The translations under genes and the position numbers were made by a program. Source: Lampris incognitus (lineage: Eukaryota > Chordata > Actinopteri > Lampriformes > Lampridae). Taken from it: DNA of 64,000 bases. Under the pieces are notes generated by a model. That model searched no databases. It saw only the letters and a list, made by a program, of their open reading frames with translations, and had not been told where the DNA came from. The DNA is taken from positions 1,442,946 to 1,506,945 of the forward strand of contig NC_079211.1 in NCBI RefSeq assembly GCF_029633865.1, read 5' to 3'. Positions 34,291 to 45,461 of the stretch are shown here, in pieces; the first letter of the stretch is position 1; each line of letters begins with the position of its first letter.

Positions 34291-34900
34291 CGTGGTCTGT
34301 TTCGCTTTTGAAAAGCAGTTGTTGAGTAAAAATGTTAAATAGTCCAAATTCAGTACAGCAGTAAAAAGCTCATTTCCCAACGGAGATCATTTAAATGATA
34401 TCTGGTCTGAGTTCATTTTATTTGTAACTCAAAACTGTAAAAAGCACCTTCCAGACATTTCTATCTGTACCGAGGTTTCCTTTAATCCAGTTTTTTACCA
34501 GAGGTCATACGCGTTGTGTTTGGATCTGGACTGGGAGTCTTATGGAGATTTTATTCGACCTTATCCAGCATCGGCACAGGGTGATAATTTTAAGCTGCCT
34601 AGGTTCTTCTTTTCATTCCAAAGGAAACAAACGCAGAGTGAATCACACTGGGGTACACATCCCATTGCTCGCTCAAATTTATGGGAAAACATGGTGTAAT
34701 TAAAGCTGAGCTGTGTTTCAAATGCACATTTGTCCACAAGTGCTGCACTCGGGGAACAGTTACTCACACGTTTAATCTGCTAGCAAACGTCTGACAGCGC
34801 GGCCTCATCCAGAACACATTGAATCAACAGCATGATGGTGTGGATGGCCTCATGAATACACGATGATCGGAGCAACAGGAGAAAGTTGATCTAACAAACC
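34291..34900. other. non-coding stretch, nothing recognised
   Basis: AT-rich sequence without a convincing gene or repeat. Confidence 0.4.
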
Positions 34901-34904
34901 GTAC

Positions 34905-35825
34905 TACTACTACTACTACTCTGTCACACCAGCTACCTGCATGTCCTCCCTCACCACATCCATAAACCTCCTCTTTGGCCTTCCTCTTCTCCTCTTCCCT
35001 GGCAGCTCCATATTCAGCATCCTTCTCCCAGTATACCCAGCATCTCTCCTCCACACATGTCCACACCATCTCAATCTTGCCTCTCTTGCTTTGTCTCCAA
35101 ACCGTCCAACCTGAGCTGTCCCTCTAATATACTCCTTCCTAATCCTGTCCTTCTTCATCACTCCCAGTGAAAATCTTATCATCTTCATCTCTGACACCTC
35201 CAGCTCCTCCTCCTGTCTTTTCATCAGTGCCACTGTCTCCAACCCATATAACATAGCTGGTCTCACCACCATCTTGTAAACCTTCCCTTTAACTCTTGCT
35301 GGTACCCTTCTGTCACACATCACTCCTGACACTCTTCTCCACCCACTCCACCCTGCCTGCACTCTCTTCTTCACCTGTCTCCTGCACTCTCTGTTACTTT
35401 GGACAGCTGACCCCAAGTATTTAAACTCTTATGCCTTCTCACCTCCACTCCTTGCATCCTGACCAGTCCACTGTCCTTCCTCTCATTCACGTGTAGGTAT
35501 TCCATCTTGCTCCTACTGACTTTCATTCCTCTTCTCTCCAGTGCATACCTCCACCTCTCCAGGCTCTCCTCCACCTGCACCCTACTCTTGCTACAGATCA
35601 CAATGTCATCTGCGAACATCATCGTCCATGGAGACTCCTGCCTGATCTCGTCCGTCAACCTGTCCATCACCATTGCAAACAAGAAAGGGCTCAGAGCCGA
35701 TCCTTGATGTAATCCCACCTCCACCTTGAACCCATCTGTCATTCCAACCACCCACCTCACCACTGCTACACCTCCCTCATACATATCTTGCACCACTCCT
35801 ACATACTTCTCTGCAACGCCCGACT
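34905..35825 (-). mobile_element. RTE-type LINE, reverse transcriptase end to C-terminus, antisense
   Basis: The minus-strand frame ending at 35371 carries KYVGVVQDMYEGGVAVVR, GLHQGSALSPFLFAMVMDRL (motif B) and WTMMFADDIVICSKSR (motif C, FADD intact). After one frame change near 35410 the frame 35416-34916 continues with GWRRVSGVMCDRRVPARVKG, RPAMLYGLETV and GRFGDKAREARLRWCGHVWR. It ends at a tac repeat (34906-34920), the element's 3' tail. On its 5' side it is cut at 35825 by a SINE fragment. This is the best preserved of the RTE-type copies in the window, with only one obvious frame change over about 900 bases. Confidence 0.9.
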
Positions 35826-35970
35826 TCCTCATCCACATGTATCGGAGGAGACATGTGGTAGTCTGCAGCCCTCCCCGGATCGGTAGAGGGGGTGGAGCAG
35901 AGACCGGGACGGCTCGGAAGAGTGGGGCAATTGGACGGGTACAATTGGGGAGAAAAACGGTGGGGGAAAA
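35826..35970 (+). mobile_element. SINE 3' fragment, sense
   Basis: cacatgtatcggaggagaca, gtggtagtctgcagccctcc and acaattggggagaaa followed by an A run are the 3' part of the SINE family at 30235-30660. It directly adjoins the 5' cut of the antisense RTE fragment. Confidence 0.8.
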
Positions 35971-37222
35971 AAAAACTTTAGGAAGAAGCACAACTAATAA
36001 AGTCAAAGACTATTTTCTTGTTATTCAACCTTTATTCAACCAGTCAACGAAATGTAAAATGTATAAATTCAATACAAAATAGCTATATAAATGTATAAAT
36101 AGGTAAATTAAACAAAACAAAAACTGATCGAAACATTGCACATCATTTAGGAAAAAAAATCTTTACAAGCCCCAATTAAGTAAGGTTAAAATGAACAAGA
36201 AACAAGGTTTTAAGAGCTTTTTTAGTGCAGTCCGGTGTGAGAACACAACGTGCGATCGGTAAACAAATGAAAAATGAATCAATAAAACACAACAATAAAA
36301 ATGTAAATGAATATATCCACTATTTACTCTAGGCAATAGGAAAGAAGAAGTGGAGTTGGTGCCCGGGTGCTGCAGCTGCCCACTGTACGATAGGATGCAG
36401 AGGATGTATGGATGCAGAGGATGAATGGATGCAGAGGATGAATGGATGAATGCATTGTAAGAATACAAAGTCGAATAACGTGGTTTCTTTCTTTCTATTT
36501 GCATCTCTTCAGGCTGTTGTGAGTAAACATAGATATAGAAAAATACACAAGTTAAGAAACAAGAGTAGATAAAAATGGTAAGACATTGAAACTGAACTAC
36601 AGCCATCCTCTGCAACTGGACCCTTTCTCGCGTTTCTTGATTGACTAATTAGTTTTGTTAATCGATTGGCAGCCCTATTATGCACCCTATCATTTTTCCC
36701 GGCAGACACTAACCATTCATAGCAGATACTACTAGTCTGCAGCGTTTCATATTCGAGTTCAAGCTCACGTTGTGGTATACATAACCCAGAATCCTCTCTC
36801 TCTCGGCCCCCTGGTCTACAGGGATCTGTCCTGCACGCCCCGGTTCACAGGACTGTCTGTGTTGTGTCCACGGTGGGCGTGTCTTGTGGCACAGAAACAG
36901 AGCTGGGTTCTCTTATCGCGGGAGACCTTTATTTCCTTGACACCAAAACCAAGCAGCCATCACAGGTCTAGGAAGCTTGCAAGATAATGCAATATGTACC
37001 CAATTACTGCAAAAATAAGCAAGCCGAAAAACAAGCAAGTAGCACGTAGGCTATTGGCGATACTGCTAGCTACTACTGCAGGGAGGCTACGGGATGTTGT
37101 GGTACGCCACAGGTTCCAGCGTAGTGGGAGAAATGGCATTGTTTGCCTGCAGTCAGTTGCTTGAACCTTGGCACAAAAGGTGTGATTGCTAGTCGGAGGC
37201 ACTGGTCCAAATGTTCATTTGG
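35971..37222. other. non-coding; short SINE tail and 17-bp repeat at 36331-36447
   Basis: 36331-36400 matches the tail of the SINE at 45155-45435 (gagttggt, cccgggtgctgcagctgccc). It is followed by three to four copies of the 17-bp unit gatgcagaggatgaatg. 36770-37200 is more GC-rich but holds no recognisable exon. Confidence 0.45.
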
Positions 37223-40200
37223 AAGACCCGCCCGACTGGGCCTCTGATTAAAGACCCGCCCGACTCAGGCTCTGATTGAAGACCCGCCCGACTCGGCCTC
37301 TGATTGAAGACCCGCCCGACTCGGCCTCTGATTAAAGACCCGCCCGACTGGGCCTCTGATTAAAGACCCGCCCGACTCGGCCTCTGATTGAAAACCCGCC
37401 CGACTGGGCCTCTGATTGAAGACCCGCCCGACTCAGCCTCTGATTGAAGACCCGCCCGACTCGGCCTCTGATTAAAGACCCGCCCGACTCGGCCTCTGAT
37501 TGAAGACCCGCCCGACTCGGCCTCTGATTGAAAACCCGCCCGACTGGGCCTGTGATTGAAGACCCGCCCGACTCGGCCTCTGATTGAAAACCCGCCCGAC
37601 TGGGCCTCTGATTGAAGACCCGCCCGACTCGGCCTCTGATTGAAGACCCGCCCGACTGGGCCTCTGATTAAAGACCCGCCCGACTCGGCCTCTGATTGAA
37701 GACCCGCCCGACTCGGCCTCTGATTAAAGACCCGCCCGACTGGGCCTCTGATTAAAGACCCGCCCGACTCGGCCTCTGATTGAAGACCCGCCCGACTGGG
37801 CCTGTGATTGAAGACCCGCCCGACTCGGCCTCTGATTGAAGACCCGCCCGACTGGGCCTCTGATTAAAGACCCGCCCGACTCGGCCTCTGATTGAAGACC
37901 CGCCCGACTCGGCCTCTGATTAAAGACCTGCCCGACTGGGCCTCTGATTAAAGACCCGCCCGACTCGGCCTCTGATTGAAGACCCGCCCGACTCGGCCTC
38001 TGATTAAAGACCCGCCCGACTCGGCCTCTGATTGAAGACCCGCCCGACTCGGCCTCTGATTAAAGACCCGCCCGACTGGGCCTCTGATTAAAGACCCGCC
38101 CGACTCGGCCTCTGATTGAAGACCCGCCCGACTGGGCCTCTGATTAAAGACCCGCCCGACTCGGCCTCTGATTGAAGACCCGCCCGACTCGGCCTCTGAT
38201 TGAAGACCCGCCCGACTCGGCCTCTGATTAAAGACCTGCCCGACTCGGCCTCTGATTAAAGACCTGCCCGACTCAGGCTCTGATTGAAGACCCGCCCGAC
38301 TCGGCCTCTGATTGAAGACCCGCCCAACTCGGCCTCTGATTGAAGACCCGCCCGACTCAGGCTCTGATTGAAGACCCGCCCGACTCGGCCTCTGATTGAA
38401 GACCCGCCCGACTCGGCCTCTGATTAAAGACCCGCCCGACTCAGGCTCTGATTGAAGACCCGCCCGACTCGGCCTCTGATTGAAGACCCGCCCGACTCGG
38501 CCTCTGATTAAAGACCTGCCCGACTCAGGCTCTGATTGAAGACCCGCCCGACTCGGCCTCTGATTGTTCGCCCGACTGGGCCTCTGATTAAAGACCCGCC
38601 CAACTCGGCCTCTGATTAAAGACCCGCCCGACTCAGGCTCTGATTGAAGACCCGCCCGACTCAGGCTCTGATTGAAGACCCGCCCGACTCAGCCTCTGAT
38701 TGAAGACCCGCCCGACTCGGCCTCTGATTGAAGACCCGCCCGACTCGGCCTCTGATTGAAGACCCGCCCGACTCGGCCTCTGAATAAAGACCCGCCCGAC
38801 TCGGCCTCTGATTGAAGACCCGCCCGACTCGGCCTCTGATTAAAGACCTGCCCGACTCAGGCTCTGATTGAAGACCCGCCCGACTTGGCCTCTGATTAAA
38901 GACCCGCCCAACTCGGCCTCTGATTGAAGACCCACCCGACTCAGGCTCTGATTGAAGACCCGCCCGACTCAGGCTCTGATTGAAGACCCGCCCGACTCGG
39001 CCTCTGATTGAAGACCCGCCCGACTCGGCCTCTGATTGAAGACCCGCCCGACTCAGGCTCTGATTGAAGACCCGCCCGACTCGGCCTCTGATTGAAGACC
39101 CGCCCGACTCGGCCTCTGATTAAAGACCCGCCCGACTCAGGCTCTGATTAAAGACCCGCCCGACTCGGCCTCTGATTGAAGACCCGCCCGACTCGGCCTC
39201 TGATTAAAGACCTGCCCGACTCAGGCTCTGATTGAAGACCCGCCCGACTTGGCCTCTGATTAAAGACCCGCCCGACTCGGCCTCTGATTGAAGACCCACC
39301 CGACTCAGGCTCTGATTGAAGACCCGCCCGACTCGGCCTCTGATTGAAGACCCGCCCGACTCGGCCTCTGATTAAAGACCCGCCCGACTCAGGCTCTGAT
39401 TGAAGACCCGCCCGACTCGGCCTCTGATTAAAGACCCGCCCGACTCAGCCTCTGATTGAAGACCCGCCCGACTCGGCCTCTGATTGAAGACCCGCCCGAC
39501 TCGGCCTCTGATTGAAGACCCGCCCGACTCGGCCTCTGAATAAAGACCCGCCCGACTCGGCCTCTGATTGAAGACCCGCCCGACTCGGCCTCTGATTAAA
39601 GACCTGCCCGACTCAGGCTCTGATTGAAGACCCGCCCGACTTGGCCTCTGATTAAAGACCCGCCCAACTCGGCCTCTGATTGAAGACCCACCCGACTCAG
39701 GCTCTGATTGAAGACCCGCCCGACTCAGGCTCTGATTGAAGACCCGCCCGACTCGGCCTCTGATTGAAGACCCGCCCGACTCGGCCTCTGATTGAAGACC
39801 CGCCCGACTCAGGCTCTGATTGAAGACCCGCCCGACTCGGCCTCTGATTGAAGACCCGCCCGACTCGGCCTCTGATTAAAGACCCGCCCGACTCAGGCTC
39901 TGATTAAAGACCCGCCCGACTCGGCCTCTGATTGAAGACCCGCCCGACTCGGCCTCTGATTAAAGACCTGCCCGACTCAGGCTCTGATTGAAGACCCGCC
40001 CGACTTGGCCTCTGATTAAAGACCCGCCCGACTCGGCCTCTGATTGAAGACCCACCCGACTCAGGCTCTGATTGAAGACCCGCCCGACTCGGCCTCTGAT
40101 TGAAGACCCGCCCGACTCGGCCTCTGATTAAAGACCCGCCCGACTCAGGCTCTGATTGAAGACCCGCCCGACTCGGCCTCTGATTAAAGACCCGCCCGAC

Positions 40201-40240
40201 TCAGGCTCTGATTGAAGACCCGTCCGACTCGGCCTCTGAT
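37223..40240. repeat. 28-bp CpG-rich minisatellite, about 108 copies
   Basis: The unit runs gattgaagacccgcccgact, then cggcctct. Variants occur at fixed sites: gattaaag, actggg, actcagg, gacctg, cacccg. Each unit holds about three CpGs and one CCCGCCC GC-box-like core, so the array carries roughly 300 CpGs in 3 kb. A block of 27 units (756 bp) is repeated almost exactly: rare variants such as tgaataaag (38781 and 39537) and actcagcctc (about 38688 and 39444) recur at the same spacing. One irregular unit lies near 38565. Confidence 0.97.
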
Positions 40241-40346
40241 TGGCTCTAACCCTAACGAAAACTCGCGTGCCAGTGAACGTATTTGTTACTGTCATTTATG
40301 GCTAATTTCTCCCATCTCCTCTACTCTCAGTTTTGAAGAGGGTGGG

Positions 40347-40384
<38 letters not shown>

Positions 40385-40954
40385 TGAACCAGGTGAAGTG
40401 GAGATGGTGTTACTCTACACTCGTTATGTTACTGTAAGTGTAATTTAAGCTTCGCTCCACCCACAAGCACCTCCTGCAGTGTAACGTTAACTCAGCAGCA
40501 AATACACACATAATGGTAAACGTTACACTGATGTGTTGTATTCATAACGAGTTATGGGCTGGCTCCAGGTTGACCTGCCACCCGGTCTAGACTTTGGGAA
40601 GTCCTGGCATGTGCCCTGGCTGTGTCAGCCCTTAAAATGCTATATAAGGAAATAATAAATAATAACAGAACAATAACTCATTCATTAAGCATGGTGTGAA
40701 ATACAGAAGTGATGGAGAGAATCCAGAAGGATTTTGTTTGCATTTAAATCGTCATAGCTGAAGGCTTGTTGGGAAGAATTCCACATGTGACTGTGAAGGT
40801 TATGAAACATAACATGACTGGTTGGTTTTCTTCTGTCATTCATCCACATTTGATGTGTTATTGATCGCTGATCACATGACGTCAGTCCAGCGGTCATGCA
40901 CTCACACTTAGTGTGACGTCATGAAGCTGAGGCTGGAGATCCCCACAGGCCGTG

Positions 40955-41027
<73 letters not shown>

Positions 41028-41195
41028 TGAGACTAGTGGATGAAGAGGTCAGTGGAGGATGACAAAGCATGGGGCAGCATGCAGATGTTTGAGAAGAGCT
41101 GCATGCTGGTCTATGTGTGTCTGTTTTGACCTGATTTCATGCAAGAATGAAATAACACTGACAAACTGTTTGAATAGTAATCTGGTGGACCTGAT
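40241..41195. other. mostly single-copy stretch with two (GT)n runs and two CRE palindromes
   Basis: (GT)n runs lie at 40349-40382 and 40957-41025. The rest shows no gene. The CRE palindromes are listed separately. Confidence 0.5.
40877..40921. promoter_or_regulatory. paired perfect CRE palindromes
   Basis: TGACGTCA, the consensus CREB/ATF site, occurs at 40877-40884 and again at 40914-40921. The outer bases make the pair a 10-bp inverted repeat (catgacgtca ... tgacgtcatg). Between them lies a small hairpin (tcacac tta gtgtga). The location about 4 kb before the pdgfc exon suggests an intronic regulatory element, but this is only a motif observation. Confidence 0.3.
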
Positions 41196-43048
41196 GGACA
41201 AGATGGCGCTGCAAATTCACATTTGCAGCAGCCCCGCCCAGTACCGTCCATGCAGCACCGTCCATGCAGTGTCTTTGTCCACATCTGCGTCTACGTTTTT
41301 GTCTTCGTTTGTTGGCTGGGAGAGCTGGCGCTGGATGGTCTGGGAGAGCTTGGTCTGCTGTGCTGGGGGCCCAGGGACCGCGGCCTTGCCCGGAGCTGCA
41401 CCCGAGGAGGTGGTGCCGGGGGCGGTCTGGCGGAACGCGGAAGTGGGGCAGGCTAAGCTAACTGCTAGCCCATGCAGACCGACAGTTCCAAAACACCAAG
41501 GGCGGTCTGGCAGCCGCCTCACCTGGCATTGACTGTGGTGTTTTTGGTGTGGTCGTGAGTGCGGGGAGGTGTGTCGAGGGTGTCTGGCTGGGAGAGCTGG
41601 CGCTGGATCGGCTGGGAGAGCCTGGTCTGCCTGTCCGGTGGGCCTGGGGACCACGGCCCCTGCCTGGAGCTGCCCCCGCGGAGGAAACACGGAGGGCAGT
41701 CTGACAGGACACGTAATCGGGGCAGGCTAGGCTAAGTGTGGATATGTGTGTTAGTGTCAATATGTGTGTTCTTGTAGTTCTTAAATGTGTTTTTGTCTGT
41801 ATGTTGTACTGCTGTGGGTTGTGTGTTGTACTGCTGTGGGCTGTGTGTTGTACTGCTGTGGGTTGTGTGTTGTACTGCTGTGGGCTGTGTGTTGTACTGC
41901 TGTGGGTTGTGTGTTGTACTGCTGTGGGTTGTGTGTTGTACTGCTGTGGGCTGTGTGTTGTACTGCTGTGGGCTGTGTGTTGTACTGCTGTGGGTTGTGT
42001 GTTGTACTGCTGTGGGTTGTGTGTTGTACTGCTGTGGGCTGTGTGTTGTACTGCTGTGGGTTGTGTGTTGTACTGCTGTGTGTTGTACTGCTGTGGGCTG
42101 TGTGTTGTACTGCTGTGGGTTGTGTGTTGTACTGCTGTGGGTTGTGTGTTGTACTGCTGTGGGCTGTGTGTTGTACTGCTGTGGGTTGTGTGTTGTACTG
42201 CTGTGGGCTGTGTGTTGTACTGCTGTGGGTTGTGTGTTGTACTGCTGTGGGTTGTGTGTTGTACTGCTGTGGGCTGTGTGTTGTACTGCTGTGGGCTGTG
42301 TGTTGTACTGCTGTGGGTTGTGTGTTGTACTGCTGTGGGTTGTGTGTTGTACTGCTGTGGGCTGTGTGTTGTACTGCTGTGGGCTGTGTGTTGTACTGCT
42401 GTGGGCTGTGTGTTGTACTGCTGTGGGTTGTGTGTTGTACTGCTGTGGGCTGTGTGTTGTACTGCTGTGGGTTGTGTGTTGTACTGCTGTGGGCTGTGTG
42501 TTGTACTGCTGTGGGCTGTGTGTTGTACTGCTGTGGGTTGTGTGTTGTACTGCTGTGGGCTGTGTGTTGTACTGCTGTGGGTTGTGTGTTGTACTGCTGT
42601 GGGTTGTGTGTTGTACTGCTGTGTGTTGTACTGCTGTGGGTTGTGTGTTGTACTGCTGTGGGTTGTGTGTTGTACTGCTGTGTGTTGTACTGCTGTGGGT
42701 TGTGTGTTGTACTGCTGTGGGTTGTGTGTTGTACTGCTGTGGGTTGTGTGTTGTACTGCTGTGTGTTGTACTGCTGTGGGTTGTGTGTTGTACTGCTGTG
42801 GGTTGTGTGTTGTACTGCTGTGGGTTGTGTGTTGTACTGCTGTGTGTTGTACTGCTGTGGGTTGTGTGTTGTACTGCTGTGGGTTGTGTGTTGTACTGCT
42901 GTGTGTTGTACTGCTGTGGGTTGTGTGTTGTACTGCTGTGGGTTGTGTGTTGTACTGCTGTGGGTTGTGTGTTGTACTGCTGTGTGTTGTACTGCTGTGG
43001 GTTGTGTGTTGTACTGCTGTGGGTTGGGGGAAACGGCATTTCGTTTCA
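41196..43048 (+). mobile_element. retroposon-like element, copy A, with expanded internal array
   Basis: The 5' body (41196-41741) starts acaagatggcgctgcaaatt and shares many segments with 56330-55990 on the minus strand: ccagtaccgtccatgcag, ggcaggctaagctaactg, gggcagtctgacaggaca. A module of about 150 bp is duplicated inside it (41314-41463 and 41586-41735). A 22-bp array follows, then the 3' tail gggggaaacggcatttcgtt, matching the tail of copy B. The aagatggcg near the start is a YY1-like motif found in LINE 5' regions, and the tail resembles LINE 3' ends. It may be an internally deleted LINE or a LINE-dependent SINE. No reading frame is credible. Confidence 0.6.
41804..43026. repeat. 22-bp minisatellite, about 57 copies
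   Basis: The unit runs ttgtactgctgtgggttgtg, then tg, with a frequent ggct for ggtt variant and short 15-bp units missing seven bases. G+T-rich on the plus strand. Since 22 is not a multiple of three and the unit lacks stops, all plus frames stay open for over 430 codons; these are not genes. Confidence 0.96.
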
Positions 43049-43290
43049 CGTCATGGCAGATCAAGTGCTCCCTGCTCCCTGCTGAGGAGGGCAGAAGCAC
43101 TGAGATTTGGAGCAGGGAGGTGGCTTCAGTCCAGCAGGAGGTTTCCAACTGAGAAGCAGACAAGAGCAGTTCAGACAACAGTGAGATCAGAGAAAAGTGG
43201 ATTCTGAAATGAGATGGACTTCACTTGCCCCGTGTGCAAATGGGACACCAGCAGAAGTGCCACATGGCAGGAAGGAAACAACAAGAAACA
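43049..43290. other. spacer between two arrays, nothing recognised
   Basis: Unique-looking sequence of about 240 bp between the 3' end of copy A and the 27-bp array. Confidence 0.4.
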
Positions 43291-44383
43291 ACACCAACTG
43301 ACCACAACTACAGCACAACACCAACTGACCACAACTACAACACAACACTGACCTACCACAGCTGCAACACAACACCGACCTACCACAGCTACAAAACACC
43401 AACTGCAACACAACACCAACTGGCCACAACTACAACACAACACCAACCGACCACAACTGCAACACAACACCAACTGACCACAACTGCAACACAACACCGA
43501 CCTACCACAGCTACAAAACACCAACTGCAACACAACACCAACTGGCCACAGCAACAACACTAACTAACCAAAACTACAACACAACACCAACTGACCACAA
43601 CTACAACACAACACCGACTTACCACAGCTACAAAACACCAACTGCAACACAACAACAACTGGCCACAGCAACAACACTAACTAACCAAAACTACAACACA
43701 ACACCAACTGACCACAACTACAACACAACACCGACTTACCACAGCTACAAAACACCAACTGCAACACAACTACAATACAACTGCAACACATCATCGACTT
43801 ACCACAACTACAGCACAACACCAACTGACCACAACTACAACACAACACCAACTGACCAAAACTACAACACAACACTGACTTATCACAGCTACAAAACACC
43901 AACTGACCACAACTGCAACACAACACCAACTGACCACAGCAACAACACAACACCAACTGACCAAAACTACAACACAACGCCAACTGACCACAACTGCAAC
44001 ACAACACTGACTTACCACAGCTACAAAACACCAACTGACCACAACTGCAACACAACACCAACTGACCACAACTACAAAACACCACCAACTGACTACAACA
44101 ACAAAACAACACCAACTGACCACAACTACAAAACGCCACCAACTGAACACAACTACAACGCAACACCAACTGACCACAAGTACAAAACAACACCAACTGA
44201 CCACAACTACAACACAACACCAACTGACCACAACTACAACACAACACCAACTGACCACAACTACAAAACACCACCAACTGACTACAACTACAAAACAACA
44301 CCAACTGACCACAACTACAACACAACACCAACTGACCACAACTACAACACAACACCAACTGACCACAACTACAACACAACACA
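43291..44383. repeat. 27-bp A/C-rich minisatellite, about 40 copies
   Basis: The core unit runs accaactgaccacaactaca, then acacaac. Units are variably shortened, and some blocks recur (the series with taccacagctacaaaacacc appears around 43500, 43620, 43740 and 44020). Minus-strand frames rich in cysteine and valine are repeat artefacts. Confidence 0.93.
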
Positions 44384-44576
44384 CTCACAGTGTTGACGAG
44401 AAGTCGTCACGTGTCCGTCTGAGCAGGCAGGCACGTTGTACAGCTGAAACATTGTGTCTGATCTGTACGTCCTGCTGGATACAAACCATCTGTCCATCAT
44501 CCAGTCACTCATTCCACTGTAGGGGCACAGGGAGCTGAAGTCTATCCCAGCATGCAATGAGCACGGGAGGCTCCCT

Positions 44577-44617
<41 letters not shown>

Positions 44618-44863
44618 CACACACACACACGCGTGTGACCAAACACAACCAGCCCCTATAACTACTGCCTGGCACACATGATGAATACAAACTGTCAGCA
44701 TTTTAATAAATGAACAAACATTTAAAAAGGGACATTACAGTGATTTTCTATTTTATGTGTGTTTGTGTAGTTGTTGCGCCATTGCGTTGGTGTTGTGATC
44801 CCTATCACAGCTCATCCTGCCAAGGTGAGACTAATATTTATATGTCTCTGATTCTTCTGTTAG
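44384..44863. other. end of the intron before the pdgfc exon, with (CA)n
   Basis: Single-copy-looking sequence with a (CA)n run at 44579-44630. The last bases form a good acceptor (tctctgattcttctgttag). Confidence 0.6.
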
Positions 44864-45056
44864 GAGTGACAGATTCCCAGCAGGAGAAGATCATATCGGT
44901 ATCTGGAGAGGGAATGCTCCACAGTCCCGACTTCCCACACACATATCCCAGGAACACCGTGATGCTCTGGAGGCTGGTCGCCACTGGCAACACCAGGATC
45001 CAGCTCACTTTCGACCAGAGGTTTGGTCTGGAGGACCCTGAGGATGGTTTATGCAA
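44864..45056 (+). CDS. pdgfc: pdgfc exon 2: start of the CUB domain of platelet-derived growth factor C
   Basis: PDGF-C is a secreted growth factor whose N-terminal CUB domain keeps it latent until proteolysis frees the growth-factor domain to bind PDGF receptor alpha. This 193-bp exon encodes 63 full codons plus split codons at each end: VTDSQQEKIISVS, then HSPDFPHTYPRNTV, WRLVA, NTRIQLTF and FGLEDPEDGLC. The blocks FPHTYPRNTV and FGLEDPED are hallmarks of PDGF-C; PDGF-D differs there, although NTRIQL is PDGF-D-like. The acceptor is a pyrimidine tract ending ttctgttag at 44863; the donor is gcaa/gtaagg at 45057. Phases are 1 at the start and 2 at the end, and the last split codon would be the lysine after cysteine, as expected. 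The frame has no stop. Exon 1 (signal peptide) and exon 3 (rest of CUB) are not visible here. Residual doubt: pdgfd or a duplicated copy. Confidence 0.9.
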
Positions 45057-45070
45057 GTAAGGAAGCCATG

Positions 45071-45079
<9 letters not shown>

Positions 45080-45128
<49 letters not shown>
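45080..45128. repeat. (CA)n microsatellite just after the pdgfc exon donor
   Basis: About 49 bases of CA starting roughly 24 bases after the splice donor at 45057, followed by an AT-rich tatatacatacata tract. Confidence 0.97.
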
Positions 45129-45134
<6 letters not shown>

Positions 45135-45154
45135 CATACATATGTGTTATATGT

Positions 45155-45435
45155 GTGGGGCGGCACGGTGGCCCAGTGGTCAGCACTGTTGCCTCGCAGC
45201 GAGAAGGTCCTGGGTTTGAACCTCAGGCCATCCCAGGTCCTTCCTGTGTGGAGTTTGCATGTTCTCCCCGTGTCTGTGTGGGTTTCCTCCGGGTGCTCCG
45301 GTTTCCTCCCACCATCAAAAAGACATGCATGTTAGGGTTAATACTCCTGCCTGTGCTCCTGAGCAAGGCAGTGGAAAGAAGAAGCGGAGTTGGTCCCCGG
45401 GTGCTGCAGCTGCCCACTGCTGCTGTACAATAGGA
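45155..45435 (+). mobile_element. tRNA-derived SINE, sense
   Basis: The head gggcggcacggtggcccagt, then ggtcagc (A box) and ggtcctgggtttgaacctc (B box) look like a tRNA. The body has gtttgcatgttctccccgtg, gtttcctccgggtgctccgg and tttcctcccacc, widespread in fish. The tail gtccccgggtgctgcagctg leads directly into the 15-bp array. It lies about 100 bases after the pdgfc exon, in the presumed intron 2. Confidence 0.85.
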
Positions 45436-45461
45436 TAGGTACATGCAGAGACACAGTCACT

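Noticed and set aside
37223..40240. CRISPR-like array of 28-bp repeats
   Set aside because: The repeats are contiguous without spacers. It is a minisatellite.
40245..40256. Telomere-like word ctaaccctaac
   Set aside because: Less than two copies of the hexamer; chance occurrence at the edge of the 28-bp array.
41738..43207. Reading frames of 430-490 codons on both strands
   Set aside because: They are translations of the 22-bp array. All plus frames are open because the unit lacks stops; composition is a repeated CVLYCCGL-type peptide with no domain and no splice or start context.
43681..44388. Cysteine-rich 235-residue minus-strand frame
   Set aside because: Translation of the 27-bp array; two overlapping minus frames are open at once.
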